This document shows positions 1 to 10,734 of a DNA stretch of 64,000 bases, in pieces. Numbering within the stretch: the stretch's first letter is position 1; the number at the start of each line of letters is the position of its first letter. The position numbers were made by a program, and so were the translations under genes. Origin of the DNA: Isochrysis galbana. Its lineage: Eukaryota; Haptophyta; Isochrysidales; Isochrysidaceae. The stretch covers positions 904,605 to 968,604 of the forward strand of contig CM030945.1 of the NCBI GenBank assembly GCA_018136815.1, written 5' to 3'. Below the pieces are notes generated by a model, which searched no databases, had not been told where the DNA came from, and saw only the letters and a list, made by a program, of their open reading frames with translations.

Positions 1-590
1 AGTGCGCGGGGGCGGCGAGCGCTATTGGTGTTGCCGTGAGGGCGGCGCATACCGCACTTTGGTGCTGGTGGCGGCATCCATTTGGTGAGCGGTGACTGGA
101 ACGGCCTTGTGGCGCCCCCGGTCGCGGGTCGAAGTTGGCTTCTCGAGCCCTTGGTGTTTTTAGCGGTTAGCGTCTTTAGTTTTTGCGATACTTACGTTCA
201 CGTTCAAGTCCATGAAAACATAGTGAAAATATATTGTTGTGCGTATAGAACCAGGATCTTTGGCCCGGGCCAGCTGCCGATGCCCATGGTTTCGTGTTTC
301 GCTGCGAGAGGCGCGCATGAAGGCCATCGGTAAAATAATATCGGAGGGGGGCCTGAAATATATTTCCGCACGGCCGTCAGAGGCCTCAAATCGGGTATTT
401 TTCGAAAATTTTGCCGGAAGACCCCCAGGTCGTAGGCCCTCATTTGGTACCCCTCGTTTCCAAATACGCGATGCGGGTCGTCCCCCTCGCACCGCTCCCT
501 CTTGGTATAAATTCGGGCTAGGACAGGTAGGCGCCTCTTGGGTCGACGAAGGACCTTCGAAGGATGCATGATGCATGGTCGCCGGCGGGC
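1..590. other. No supported gene; AT-poor spacer
   Basis: Open frames here overlap on both strands and none shows a recognisable domain. A short stretch near 440-470 reading CATTTGGTACCCCTCGTTTC recurs at about 33,845-33,870, so at least part of this spacer is dispersed repeat. The upstream exon and signal peptide of the temptin-like gene would be expected here or before the window start, but I could not place them. Confidence 0.5.
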
Positions 591-599
591 CGCTGCAGG

Positions 600-1607
600 C
601 AATTGGGGTTGTTTGTGACGGGGTATGCTCGCCCTCGGCGCTACGGTGCGCACGCCTTCGAGCCCGTGCCCGACAATGTCCGGCTGCTCAACGCGTCCAT
701 CCGCGCCAACCCCGCCTTCCGATTCGCCTTCCGCGACGAAGGCAGGGCGTGGACCACCTCTCTCTGCCTCGCGGACACGGACAGCGACGGGCAGAGCAAC
801 GGAATGGAGCTGGAGGACCCCTGCACCCCTGCTGCGTGTGAAGCGTCGGCGTAGACGAGGGCGAGCTGCTCGGATTCTCTACCGACGACATCTCGCTCGC
901 GGGGGACGAGTCGTCGAAGACCTCGAGGAGCATGCCTGTCTGCGCGCCGCCGCCGCTCGCGGTGGGTACGACCCCTCCCTCGCCCCCTTCCTCCCCCGTG
1001 CCCTCGCCCCCTTCCTCCGCGTCCCCGCCCGCCCTGCTGCTGCTCGCCCACGGTGTGCTCATGTCCGTCGCGTGGGGCGTGCTCCTCCCCTCGGGCGCCT
1101 CTTTCTCGCTCGCTTGGCACTCCCGGCTCACCGGCGGCCGCTGGCTCCGTGTGCATCGCGCGGTGCAGGTGTGTCTCTCCTCCCCCATGCGGCCCCTCCC
1201 ACAAAAAAGGAGGAAACCCCAACAACGCACTCCCCCCCCGCTCTCTCAGGGAAGCGGCCTTGCGGTGGCCGCCGCCGGCGTCGCGCTCGCCGTCCGTCGC
1301 GTCGGTGCCCCGAGGGCGCCACTTCTCGCACCCACATCACACGCTCGGGATTGTCGCCTTCGTCCTCGCTCTGCTGCAGCCGCTCAACGCGCTCGTGCGC
1401 GGCAGGCCCGGCGCCCGCACCACACGCCGAGCCGTGTGGCGGGTCGCGCACAAGGGGACGGGCTACACCGTGCTCGGCGTGGGCGTCTACCAGGCCCTCT
1501 CGGGACGATCCCTCATGCCGAGCCAAGGCGACGCCGTTCTCGTCGCGTACGTGGTGCTGCTGGGCCTCTCCTTCGGGGTGCTCGCGGGGGGGCTCATGGT
1601 AGGGTGA
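600..1607 (+). CDS. Temptin-like / cytochrome b561 domain protein, frame-broken
   Basis: The first block (about 600-850) encodes a temptin-type module with the hallmark WTTSLCLADTDSDGQSNGME, which in this family holds disulfide-forming cysteines, followed by DPC. The second (932-1168 and 1250-1316) and third (about 1317-1607) blocks encode a cytochrome b561 helical domain: LLAHGVLMSVAWG, WLRVHRAVQ, HFSHPHHTLGIVAF, WRVAHKGTGYTVLG, with conserved histidines that in b561 proteins bind haem. An intron at 1169-1249 (GT-AG, 81 bp) is supported because the domain reads across it. Family knowledge suggests a secreted or membrane ascorbate-type electron-transfer protein. The frame changes near 840 and again near 1316 without a plausible intron, and an in-frame TGA stands where CCVW is expected. 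It is therefore either a young pseudogene or carries assembly errors. The 5' exon is missing, so the start is not a start codon. Confidence 0.7.
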
Positions 1608-1609
1608 GA

Positions 1610-2490
1610 CTCCCCGCGGGAGGGGAAGAAACCGGAGGGAGAGGCAGACCAAATGAAGGCAAGCCGCCTCCGGTTCTTTTGCTGATCTCCCATACCAGAT
1701 AACCAATAGGGAGCTTATTTAGGCCTTCGTTTGCCCATTACCATTACAGATGGTGCCCTCCGCACCCCCCTAGTGAGTGACCGGGCTAATAGAAGAGCGG
1801 GAGAGTCGTCTACCGGTTGTGCGTACCATTGTCCATTGTGAGTGAGGGAAGCTTGTAGAGTGCCCTTGGCGATTCCATCGAATGCTAAGTTCTAAAGACA
1901 CGGTCCTTATTCCTTATTTTTTATGACAGAACGTTCTAACCGCTAACCGTAAATACTCTGGCGCCCTGGCTGGAAAGTCTAGCCGCGCCAGCGCATACTA
2001 CATCTACGCCTACTCCTCCTGTGGAGCCCCTCTTTTCCTCCATCACCACCAAATCGGACACGCATTCGGACAAGGCTATGTGCTGAGGACACTTGCAATG
2101 CTCGATCTTGCAACCAGCAGAATGCCGGCGACACATGCCCGCTGCTACTGCCTCATGTCGTGAGACCGCACCCGTGCTTGGTGTGCAGATGGAGTTTGGG
2201 TAGAAGGTGTTGGCCCCAGAGCACCGGTTGAGCAAACACCAGCCTAGCTGGACTCTCGTGTACTAAACGCTCGAGCAAATCGAAGGCAAAAAGACATTGC
2301 GTTCCTCAAATGCTCAAGCTCGTCTAAGATGGATGCGCATCGACAGAACGTTTGCATACCTCCTTTCCTCGTCTACTTCTCCGGTAAGCCTGCGCCTCAG
2401 CTGGCTTATGACCAACTCGGCTGATGACAACGACCAAGCCAACATTGACTGCCATGTCTAGCGATAGCTTCCGTCAGTCCTACAGCAGCG
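1610..2490. other. Intergenic, no confident gene
   Basis: A Cys-rich 99-codon frame on the minus strand (1936-2235) with seven cysteines could be a small secreted protein or a chance frame; I see no family motif. The segment 1730-1800 contains a CCAATGTACCCTC-like tail resembling the interior of the mariner-type element at 20.5-21.1 kb, so repeat debris is likely. Confidence 0.35.
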
Positions 2491-2491
2491 T

Positions 2492-3105
2492 CTACTTCAG
2501 AGCCGCAGCGGTCTTGACCGGAATTGAGCGCGGGGTCGGAGTCTGAAGGCGGATCTTGGGGACGCTGATGAGGAGCATGCCATGTTCATTGATCGCCTCG
2601 ACTCCGGTCGTGTCGATCGCCGATTCCGGAAGCTGGACACTCTTCTCAACGCGCCGGTGGCTCTCCCACCCATCACGAGAGGACTTAGTCTCGCCTTTCA
2701 CGACGAGCCTGCCGGCGTGGATCGTGACCTGGATGTCCTCCGGGTTGATTCCAGGGCAGGAGACCTGGATCCTGCGACGAGTGGCAGCAGGATGGAGATG
2801 AGAAATCGTATGGGGCGAAAGCGTGCGGCGGTGAGCCAGCCAGCGGACGAGACGACGGCAGAGAAGGGTTTGATCGTCGTTCAGAGCAAATAAGAGAGCC
2901 GTCGCAGCTCAGTCAGCCTTCCTAGATCCTGAGGCGAGCGGTGCGCGAGGGGCAGAGCGCACTGGTAAGCGTTGTCAGTCTCACGCATCTCGGGCATCTG
3001 CGCCTCGATAGCTCCCCCCTGGGAGCTGAAGAAGGGGTCCGACATCATGAAGCGCGGGAAGTCGAGCACGTGTGACGGGTGGTAGCGGAACGGGCTCATC
3101 ATCAT
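2492..3105 (-). CDS. Small heat-shock protein (HSP20 / alpha-crystallin), two exons
   Basis: Exon 1 is 3105-2963 and exon 2 is 2771-2492. The intron (2962-2772) starts GTGCGC and ends GCAG, and joining restores MRETDNAYQ-IQVSCPGINPEDIQV. The 140-residue product is typical in length for an sHSP. Alpha-crystallin hallmarks follow in order: the PG-x-x-PEDI strand, RRVEKSVQLPES, then GMLLISVPK (the consensus G-x-L strand). A C-terminal I-P-V tripeptide corresponds to the I-x-I/V motif that docks oligomers. Such proteins are ATP-independent chaperones that hold unfolding clients; no targeting leader is evident, so cytosol is likely. The start is the first of three methionines and the TC-rich stretch ahead of it resembles a 5' UTR. 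Confidence 0.9.
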
Positions 3106-3109
3106 GGTG

Positions 3110-3712
3110 AGAGAGGAGGAGGCGGAGGAAGTTCTGGACGGGCTCGAGTGGGTGATGATGCGTCGAGATGCGCTGGTCTCTTCTTTCTCCTCCGTCTCTC
3201 CTTCCTTAAGAATCCATCCCCTCCACTCTCGATCCCTCGCTCGAGCCCTTCCAGCCCCTTCTCTCGAGGCCTTTTTCGCGTCATCAAGCGGAGCGGGCGG
3301 AGCGTGGTAGATGATGACGTGGTGATGAGCAGATCATCAGCCCCCATCACGAACAGGGGGAGGGGGGGGGGGGGGGGGGAAGGAGACAAGGAGAAGCCTG
3401 CGGGGAGGGGGAAGAAGGGGAGAGAGGTCTCGAGCCGCCGCCAACTCTCCTCTCACCCACCCTCTCTCTCCTCACTCCTCGACGCAGCAGAGACTCCTCA
3501 TTCGGCGCGAGATGGGACGAGACGCCGCCGCCGGCGCGCGTCTTGCTTCTCTTCCCCGTCCCTTCCCTTCTTCTTCCTCCTCAAGTCCAAAGTCCAAAGC
3601 GAACAGTGGGGCAGATTAGTAGTAGGGCGCTCGGACAGTGATTTAGAACTACTAACATTCACATGCGGCGGCGGCGGGGGGGGAGGCTGCATTTTTGGTC
3701 CGTCCTCCGCAG
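3110..3712. other. Purine/pyrimidine-rich spacer upstream of the HSP20 gene
   Basis: This holds the putative promoter and 5' UTR of the minus-strand HSP20 gene. The sense strand close to the ATG is CT-rich. A poly-G run lies at about 3361-3380. Open frames on both strands are compositional. I see no heat-shock element that I could call with confidence. Confidence 0.4.
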
Positions 3713-3812
3713 CCTAGATGGGAAATACGTATTCACCGTATTTGTATGCAGACCAAATACAGACCGTATTTGCCGTATTTGAAACCCCCTCCGTATTTGC
3801 CCCCGTATTTGG
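3713..3812 (+). mobile_element. hAT-like miniature element, left-end fragment
   Basis: The segment starts CCTAGATGGGAAATACG, the terminal sequence of the elements at 40,289 and 63,725, and continues with the repeated CCGTATTTG / CAAATAC motifs typical of that family. The matching right terminus is absent, so this is a truncated copy. Confidence 0.65.
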
Positions 3813-4140
3813 AAGTAGAAGTAGAAGTAGTGAAGTAGTAGTACGTAGTACGTAGAAGTAGACAACGCGACAACGCATACTCAAGGATGTTGTAACAGTG
3901 CTAATTTCAGCTTACACTGTAACAGCGCCAAAATGCCAAACCACTGATATCAGTTGTCAGTTCTAGGACTATTATTAAATGGTATGTATTACTAGTATAA
4001 AAGGGGTTCCACTATTATAAGTCTTAGCGCGCTCGAAAAGTCAGTGGCGAGTCGCGAGGGCCCTGCCGCCCTGCCGCGCCGCTCTCCCCTCCCTCCACTC
4101 TCCCCTCCCCCTCCCTCCCCTACTCGCCACTCGTCCGTCG
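3813..4140. other. Spacer, no gene seen
   Basis: Contains AT-richer sequence with short GTAGAAGTAG and TACGTAGTACGTAG repeats and then a C/T-rich run (4060-4135). No domain or splice structure was recognised. Confidence 0.4.
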
Positions 4141-4177
4141 TCCGCCATGCTGATGCCACGCGCGCTCTCCTCCGACG

Positions 4178-5461
4178 ATGAGGAGACGGGTGATGGCCTC
4201 AGCACGCTTGGCAGCCGTGTCTGGGGCCGGCAGCCCATCGCGAAGCTCGAGGGCACACGCCTCGGGTGAGGTGGTCAAATTCGTCATATACCACCAGAAG
4301 GTCCTCGCGCGGTACAGAGCGTTGGCTGATGAGATTGAGGCAGACCAACGAAAGAAAGGTGGAACGGAGCTTGTCAAATATTGTGAAACACGCTTCGCCT
4401 CAAAGCTCCTTATGATTATTCGCTATAGGAATGTGCTGCCCATTCTCGACCGCCTATACATCGATTCTCGATTCCGAGTTCCAGCATTGGTTATCGAAAC
4501 AGAACCGAGACATCAAGGAGAAGGGAGCTATGACCAAGAGGATTGTTCGCGATGAGAATATCAATGCGACCGTTCGAATCTGCATCAGAGTTTTGGAGCC
4601 GGCGCTTGTATTGCTGCGGATGCTTGACGGCAAGACTGGTGCCGCGCTCGGAAAAGTGTACGGCTACATGTTGCAGCTCGATCTTTCTACGGCCACACAA
4701 TTGAAGGTCTCGACGAACGCGTCCGTCGCAAGATCCACAACCTCTATATGGCTCGATGGGAATACGTGCGTGCTGATGTCATGACTGCCGCGTCCCCATG
4801 GGGAGGGCCAGCATGGCTGCTGTGTGTGTTGTGGCCGAGGCCACGGGCCGTGTGACGCGACCTGGGTCGCGCGCACCTGCTCGGCCTCCGAGGGCGGACG
4901 CGGCCGCTTCGCGAGCGACAGGTCCATGTGGGCGGGGGGGGCGCCCTCGGCGGGGGGCCCGAAAGAGAGGGGAGTCGCGCCGGCGCGCTCCATCGTGTCC
5001 AAGTATAAACTTAGTTGCAAGATGGCTAATGAGGATCACCCTTTCTCGGTGCTTGTCAGTGAGTTGGCTGATTATGATGAGGCCCTTGCTTGTGGATCGA
5101 ACGATCTTTGCGAGGAATACGCATTCTCGGAGCATGGTAAGTAAGGCAATGGCTGCTTACAAGTGGGCAAGGGTCTATCTCCACCCTTGGAAGCACTCGT
5201 CGTGGGCAGTGATGCGCCTCTTGTCGATGGAGTGTTCAGCGGCTCTGGTTGCGAGCACTCGTGGTCGATTGAAGGCTGGATTCATTCGAAGAAGCGCAAT
5301 CGTCTCGGGCAGAAGACTGTCGAGAGGCTTCTGAGGGCCCACACCAATCTATCGCTCGAGGCTAAGCTCGAGGAGTGGGAGGCTGCTGTGATGCCTTGGG
5401 AGGTCGAGATGGTTCCTGAAGAGCCGGACGATGAATCGGATTCCGATTCCGATTGTAAGTG
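4178..5461 (+). pseudogene. hAT-family transposase, decayed
   Basis: The central part reads VKYCETRFASKLLMIIRYRN and, in the next frame, RIVRDENINATVRICIRVLEP followed by ALGKVYGYMLQLD. This is the arrangement found in the hAT RNase-H-like domain around the TRF/TRW motif and the later lid region. The 3' part (5163-5461) gives EHSWSIEGWIHSKKRNRLG, a C-terminal hAT dimerisation domain, then an acidic DDESDSDSD tail and a stop. At least three frame changes (near 4475, 4680 and 5230) and a GC-rich insertion (about 4790-5015, ending in AAGTATAAACTTAGTTG) break the gene. No catalytic N-terminal half with the first aspartates is visible upstream. It is a dead copy; hAT proteins normally cut and paste DNA and leave 8-bp duplications. 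Confidence 0.75.
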
Positions 5462-5464
5462 AGT

Positions 5465-5805
5465 CCGAGCAATAAGTGTATGTAGGGTGGCTGTGGAAAC
5501 ACTTCTCAACACTCTATCAGTACCAAACCTCTCCACTCCCTCAGCCCTAGCCTATCCGTCCCGAATCGCCCAACCATGTCCGCTCCATCGTCGCGCTCGC
5601 CCTCGCCCAAGCCCGTCCTCCCGCCTTCCTCTGCTGAGGAGGTGGTCCAGCCCGCCATTCCATCACTCCCGGCCACCTCCGCCGTGCCTCCCGCCGATCG
5701 TTTCCTTTCCGTGTCATCGATCGCATATCGAGCCAGTGGTCATGCTCGATCCGTCAAAATGCAAATGTCAATGTAAATGTACATAGTAGTAATACATACT
5801 AACTC
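5465..5805. other. Spacer, no gene seen
   Basis: Open frames here are rich in Pro/Ser/Arg from C-rich composition. No domain recognised. Confidence 0.4.
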
Positions 5806-6180
5806 CATTCCAATACTCAGGTCCCGCGGCTGTATTTGTGGGAGGGAGTTCAAAAGTAAAATCGCGTTGTGCCTCACGTTCCCCGGGTACCTTGGGGCGT
5901 CTCCCAGTCCCAGTGAGAGGGGCAGAGGATAATTTCTCCAAAACTCAAAGGAAGGAATAAGCCACTTTCTTCTTTAGACTTTAGAGAGGGGCAAAAATTG
6001 CGCGCTTGGCGGGCGCGGGCCACCGGCCACCGGAAAATATCTAAGCCCTTCACCCCTATCCCCCTAGTGGTGCACGGGTTGAATCGCCTGATGGCGGGGG
6101 GGGGAAGGGCCGGGGGCCGGGGGAGTGGGAGTGTAGAAAGTTTTCGCGCGCTTCGTGAAAAGTAGTGGGGGTCCACGGCC
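5806..6180 (+). mobile_element. Partial mariner/Stowaway-type repeat plus second repeat
   Basis: The stretch beginning near ATTCCAATACTCAGGTCCCG matches the left end of the element at 20,540 and stays aligned through the GGTACCTTGGGGCGTCTCCC and AAAATTGCGCGCTTGG landmarks. From about 6030 it passes into the minus-strand version of a second repeat also present at 8,205-8,360 and 56,860-57,000 (landmark GGTGAAGGGCTTAGATAT). It has no right inverted terminus, so it is a truncated or chimeric copy. Confidence 0.6.
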
Positions 6181-6375
6181 GCGTGTGCGGTGAGAACATT
6201 AAAAGGTTTATTATTTATCCGGTCTGCCCCAAAGTTTACATACAGTTTTTGAATCCTCCGCCCTTGCTGCGCTGTGATCAGCTTAGAATTTTAGAAAATT
6301 AAAATTGTTCTTATTCGTAGAACTACTGGGCGAAGAGCGCGCGCCTCGTTGCTCAACTAATGGGGTGCGCCCATG

Positions 6376-6712
6376 TTAGAGCAACAGACCACGCTCGGGC
6401 TCGTCGATGTTGGTAAGCATGGCACCGGGCAGTTGCTCTGTGTACCACAGCGTGTCGTCGGGCACCGGACGCCTGCGCACATGGGAGCAGGGAACATGAA
6501 GAACCGGGCGGGGGGTTGCAATGAGGGATCTTGAAACAAGGTGAAGCCACTCTCCGCGAGCGCATGAGTGGCGCGAGCGCTTGTTCACAAGGAAATTGGC
6601 GGACAAGGACTCCATCCTCGCACCGGCAGAACATCTCTTCGAAGACCTCTACGTCGTACTTTGCGGCGAGCTCATCTTGCCACGTTTCAAGCACCTGGAA
6701 AGAAAGCAACAA
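6376..6712 (-). CDS. Possible phospholipase-B-like gene fragment (two exon pieces)
   Basis: One frame reads DDTLWYTEQLPGAMLTNIDE and reaches a GTCTGT donor-like site. The LW-x-x-EQ-x-PG pattern resembles a segment of lamina-ancestor/phospholipase-B-like proteins, which are N-terminal-nucleophile hydrolases of secretory compartments. Just upstream another frame gives VLETWQDELAAKYDVEVFEE, which looks coding but unassigned. The gene runs into the 100-N gap at 6754-6853 on its 5' side, so neither start nor active-site nucleophile can be seen. The identification rests on one short motif, and a chance match cannot be ruled out. Confidence 0.3.
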
Positions 6713-6753
6713 AACAGTACGTACGGGACGCGGTCAAACTCAATTTTGCTCAA

Positions 6754-6853
6754 NNNNNNNNNNNNNNNNNNNNNNNNNNNNNNNNNNNNNNNNNNNNNNN
6801 NNNNNNNNNNNNNNNNNNNNNNNNNNNNNNNNNNNNNNNNNNNNNNNNNNNNN
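6754..6853. other. Assembly gap (100 N)
   Basis: Exactly 100 undetermined bases, the usual placeholder for a scaffold gap of unknown size. Confidence 0.98.
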
Positions 6854-6969
6854 ATGATTGTCCTTAATGTGAGGTGGAGAGCGCGCTCGGTAGGCGCCTC
6901 GTGGGCGTCACCGTCAACCGAATGTTTTTCACACCGATTCAAAGAGAGAGCAGCATACTAATCTTATGG

Positions 6970-7545
6970 TTGGTCGCCATGGAGGGGGGCCTCGCGCCCC
7001 CCCCACTCTCTCGACTCCCCTCATGGGGGGCGAGAACCATCCACCCCCCTGCGCTGCCTCTTGGCATGTAGGGGGGACTCACCCAGCCTGCCCAGACTCT
7101 CCCTGAGAGTCGGGCACAGATCGCACGCCCTGGCCCGCGTTGGCCTGCTTCTCGCTCTGACCAACCCCTCCTCCCCCTGGGCCCCCCTGATCAGGAGCCC
7201 CCAGCCAGCTCCTGTCGACCGGCAGGGGCTCGAGAGCCAGCGAGGGAGAGGCAGGAGGGGCCAGGGCCATGCCCCAGCCTCACCTGCCCCCTGAGCTGTG
7301 CTCCCAGGCCCCTGCAGGCCTCCTGGGGACCTGAAGAGGGGCCGCAGGCGCGCGCCATGGGCCAGAGCCGCAGGGAAGAGAGGAGGAAGAGGGAAGAGGG
7401 AGGGGAGGGGGGAGTGGCAGCTCTCCCCTCCGGCGATTACGTGTCTTCTCGCCCCGTTTGGGTAAGAGAAGACGGGGGCACCAGAACCAGGAGGGAAGGG
7501 CCGCGGCTCGCCGCGGCCACTCGCCTCGGCGAGAGAGATTAGCGC
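6970..7545 (+). repeat. GC-rich dispersed repeat copy
   Basis: Carries family landmarks shared with 19.0, 22.6, 24.9, 30.1 and 57.2 kb: GGGGGCCTCGCGCCCCCC, AGGGAGAGGCAGG, CCCCTGAGCTG and the GCGCGCCATGG-type end. No open frame is shared between copies, so it is likely non-coding. Confidence 0.6.
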
Positions 7546-7547
7546 TT

Positions 7548-7820
7548 CTGGGCTCTCATTCACGAGTGCCCCCCCCCCCCTGCGTTGTTTTTACCCGAAA
7601 GGGGTTTTCCCCCAGCGTGGACTCGAGGAGAGGACGTGCTGGGGTGCGCGGGGTCGGTGCGTGCACTGGGGGGAGGACAAATATCGAGGGGAGGGGGCAG
7701 TGCGCAGTGCCCCTTCCCCCCGGTAGCACTCGGACACCTGGCTCGTCAGGCATGGCGGGATTCCGGGACGGAAAAGTTGTGTCCAATTAGCTAGTGGGGT
7801 TGGCTAGGATATAACATTAA
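7548..7820 (+). repeat. Direct repeat copy A (mate at 10,430-10,700)
   Basis: Nearly identical to the later copy through landmarks CGAAAGGGGTTTTCCCC, GTCGGTGCGTGCACTGGG and GTGTCCAATTAGCTAGTGG. Both copies start after a poly-C run that follows ATTCACGAGTG. The two copies bracket the foldback element. Confidence 0.75.
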
Positions 7821-8204
7821 TTATTTTTTTTTCAAAGAGAGAGCAGCTGTGATTCATCCGCGCGCGTGTCAGGGTACCGTGGTGCTGCTTGCTGGTACTG
7901 CTACTTGGGTGCGGCCCGGCATACGGCGGCTGCGCGCGCCTGTGACTCATGTGTTGGGGTGCGGTGCAGCCCCGCACGGTGCTGCGGTTGTGCGCGCTAA
8001 CGGGCTAACGGGTGCGGCTGCGCGCGCGGTGCCGTGCCGACGCGCAGGGTGCTGGAGTGCCGTGCCGACGCGCGGGGTGGTGGGGTGTGACCTTGAGGTG
8101 CGACCACCAAGGGCGGCGATACCGCGATGCCACACCAGGGCTATCGCGAGCGCAAGGCGCGGGCATCGAAAAAAAAACTTCATAATATTCTTACCGCACT
8201 CGCG

Positions 8205-8365
8205 GCGAATGGAACCACTACCACTATCTCTACACATAGCATACTTTCTACACCCCCACTCCCCCGGCCCTTCTCCCCCCGCCATCAGGCGGCTCCCCCC
8301 GTGCACTACTAGGGGCATCGGGGTGAAGGGCTTAGATATGGTCCGGTGGCCTGCGCCCCCCGCCC
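8205..8365 (+). repeat. Dispersed repeat (mates at 6.03-6.18 and 56.86-57.0 kb)
   Basis: Shares CACTCGCGGCGAATGGAACC, CCCCCGGCCCTTCTCC and GGGCTTAGATATGGTCCGG with the copy at 56.86 kb, and the last part with the minus-strand copy at 6.1 kb. No coding potential seen. Confidence 0.65.
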
Positions 8366-8496
8366 GGTGATCCGTTTCCCCCTTCCTCCTATGCCTACCT
8401 ACCAGGCTGGCGGTAGCCTTAGACCCGACATAGCTCCTGTAAACAGGTACAGGACTTACAAGCGGAGCTCTCGCTCCGCCCACCCCCTTCTCCTGA

Positions 8497-10290
8497 CGAA
8501 TTGGGATGGCCCATAGGGCCTGAGGGCAATGAGGAGGGAGGCATGCCGGCGGTAGGCGCGGCGGAGGAGACGACTTCAGAGGTGCTGACGGGCTTCAGCC
8601 CTCAGCCCGTCAGTAGAGGAAGGCGGGCAGGCGGGCTTGGGCGAGGGCGAGGACGGCGGCGAAAGCGACATCGAACGAGCGGCGAGAGGCGAGGGCGAGT
8701 GAGAGGAGGGCTGTGATGGCAGGGGCTGGCGAGGCGAGGAGAGATTGTAGGGTATGAGTGTTACGAGAGCGAGAGCGACGGATGACGATTGGCGACAGAA
8801 CGACGGACACGGACACCCAGGAAAACACTCCGACACTCGCCCCACGAATTTCTCACGTGCCTCGACTGAAATCAAACCCAAACACTCCGGTCCGACGGCG
8901 ACGGACCACGATCGGAGGGCGATCTGTCGGCGATTGATGTGGTCGGTGCGTCCCTAATAACGATAGAATTATAATAACGATAATACCGAACGACGAAGAG
9001 AAGAGAGAAGCCTAACGAGCGTCGTTTCGCGAATGCGACGTCTCCGCGCTCTCTCTCCCCTCTCCTGCAAGCACGCCTAATGGCGCGCCTGCGACAGGCC
9101 TGCAGCAGCCCCTGGCGACCCTAGAGGCTCCTAGAGGCCAGCTCAGGTGGCAGAGGAGGCTGGGGCTGGGCCTTGGCCTCCCCTGCCTCTCCCTCGCTGG
9201 CACTCCTGAGCCTCAGGAGTCCCCAATCAGCACCTGTCTGCCTGTCGAACGGGGGGGAGGGGGTGTTGGAGCGATGGGCTAGCCACGACAGGCCAGGACG
9301 CGCGAGGCAGGCGAGAGGCGAGCCTGCCACTGAGAGAGTGGGTCAACAGTCAACAGGGCTGTCTGTATCTGTATTCTTGTTCTATCTAGACGAGATCGCC
9401 GACAGATCCCCCTTCGATCGTTGTCCGTCGCCGTCTGATCGGGTATTCCCGTTCTAGACGAGATCGCCGACAGATCCCCCTTTGATCGTTGTCCGTCGCC
9501 GTCGGATCGGCGGATCGGAGTGTTTGGGTTTGATTTGAGTCGAGTAACTTACGTGAGACAAGTCGTCGGACGAGAGTCGGAGTGTCTTCCTGGGTGTCTG
9601 TGTCCGTCGTCCTGTCGTCAGTCGTCATCCGTCGCTCTCGCTCTCGTCGTATTGCTCTCGTCTATCACTCATACCCTACAATCCCTCCTCTCCTCACCAG
9701 CCCTTGCCATCCTAGTCCTGTCCTTGCTCGCCCTCGCCTCTCGCCGCTCGCTCGCCGATGTCGCTCTCGCCACCGTCCTCGCCCCCGAATAAATGTTTTT
9801 CCAACTGCGCAGGCTCTGCAGCTGTATGTGGCGTCGATGCCGCAGTCGGAGTGAAGGTGTGTGCGTGCAGTGCAGGTGCCTGTTAATTTTTCCCGATAAC
9901 ATGGGTGTTGTACCCCACCACTTGATCACTTTTGGCGCTCTCAACTTGCAATCCCACGCGAGCACGATCAACAGCCACCTTGGGGGACTACTAGCCGCCC
10001 AGCGCCAGCGCGCCCCGTTCACCGTGTCTTCACTTTCACCTGCAGTTCATGCACCCTCACCTTTACCTGCACGCACCTTCACTGAAGAAAAAAACTTCGG
10101 ACCAGCGACCAGCACCTTCCCAGTTGAAAAAAAAATTATTCCCGCCCAACCAAGCCCGCCTGCCCGCCTTCCTCTGCTGACGGGCTTCAGCCCGTCAGCG
10201 TCTCCGAAGTCGTCTCATCCGCCGCGCTTGCCGCCGGCTTGCCTCCCTCCTCATTGCCCTCAGACCCTATGGGTCTTCCCAATTCGTTAG
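8497..10290. mobile_element. Foldback element with long inverted arms
   Basis: The left arm (about 8,497-8,960) begins CGAATTGGGA and runs through CTGAGGGCAATGAGGAGGGA, the CCCGTCAG hairpin motif and a GA-rich stretch. The right arm is the same sequence inverted: 9,400-9,790 and 10,146-10,290, ending TCCCAATTCG. The right arm is interrupted by about 350 bp (9,792-10,145) and contains a local duplication of GAGATCGCCGACAGATC (9,390 and 9,460). The middle (9,010-9,340) is a GC-rich family copy. Open frames inside the arms are mirror images of each other, so they are not separate genes. No transposase is encoded. Confidence 0.7.
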
Positions 10291-10429
10291 TTTTCCCCCC
10301 GCGTGGTCTCGAGGAGAGGGTGTGCTTGGGTGCGCAGGGTCGGTGCGTGCACTAGGGGGAGGACAAATACCGTCAACTACACACACATACTCACCCCCTC
10401 TGAAGCGAGGAAAGATGAGCGCTTCTGGG

Positions 10430-10700
10430 CTCCTATTCACGATTCACGAGTGCCCCCCCCCCCCCCTGCGTTGTTTGCTTACCCGAAAGGGGTTTTCCCC
10501 TAGCGTGGACTCGAGGAGGAGGAGAGGACGTGCTGGGGTGCGCGGGATCGGTGCGTGCACTGGGGGGAGGACGAATATCGAGGGGAGGGGGCCGTGCCCC
10601 CTCCCCCCGGTACCACTCGGACACCTGGCTCGTCAGGCATGGCGGGATTCCGGGACTGAAAAGTTGTGTCCAATTAGCTAGTGGGGGTAGCTAGGAGATA
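10430..10700 (+). repeat. Direct repeat copy B (mate at 7,548-7,820)
   Basis: Same sequence as copy A with small indels. A diverged partial third copy (10,290-10,372) precedes it with CTCGAGGAGAGGGTGTGC and GGTCGGTGCGTGCACT. Confidence 0.75.
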
Positions 10701-10734
10701 AGCCATTGCCATTAACAATTTAATTTAATTTGTG

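Noticed and set aside
1936-2235. Small Cys-rich secreted protein
   Set aside because: No signal peptide or known cysteine pattern, and no splice or composition support; left as unproven.
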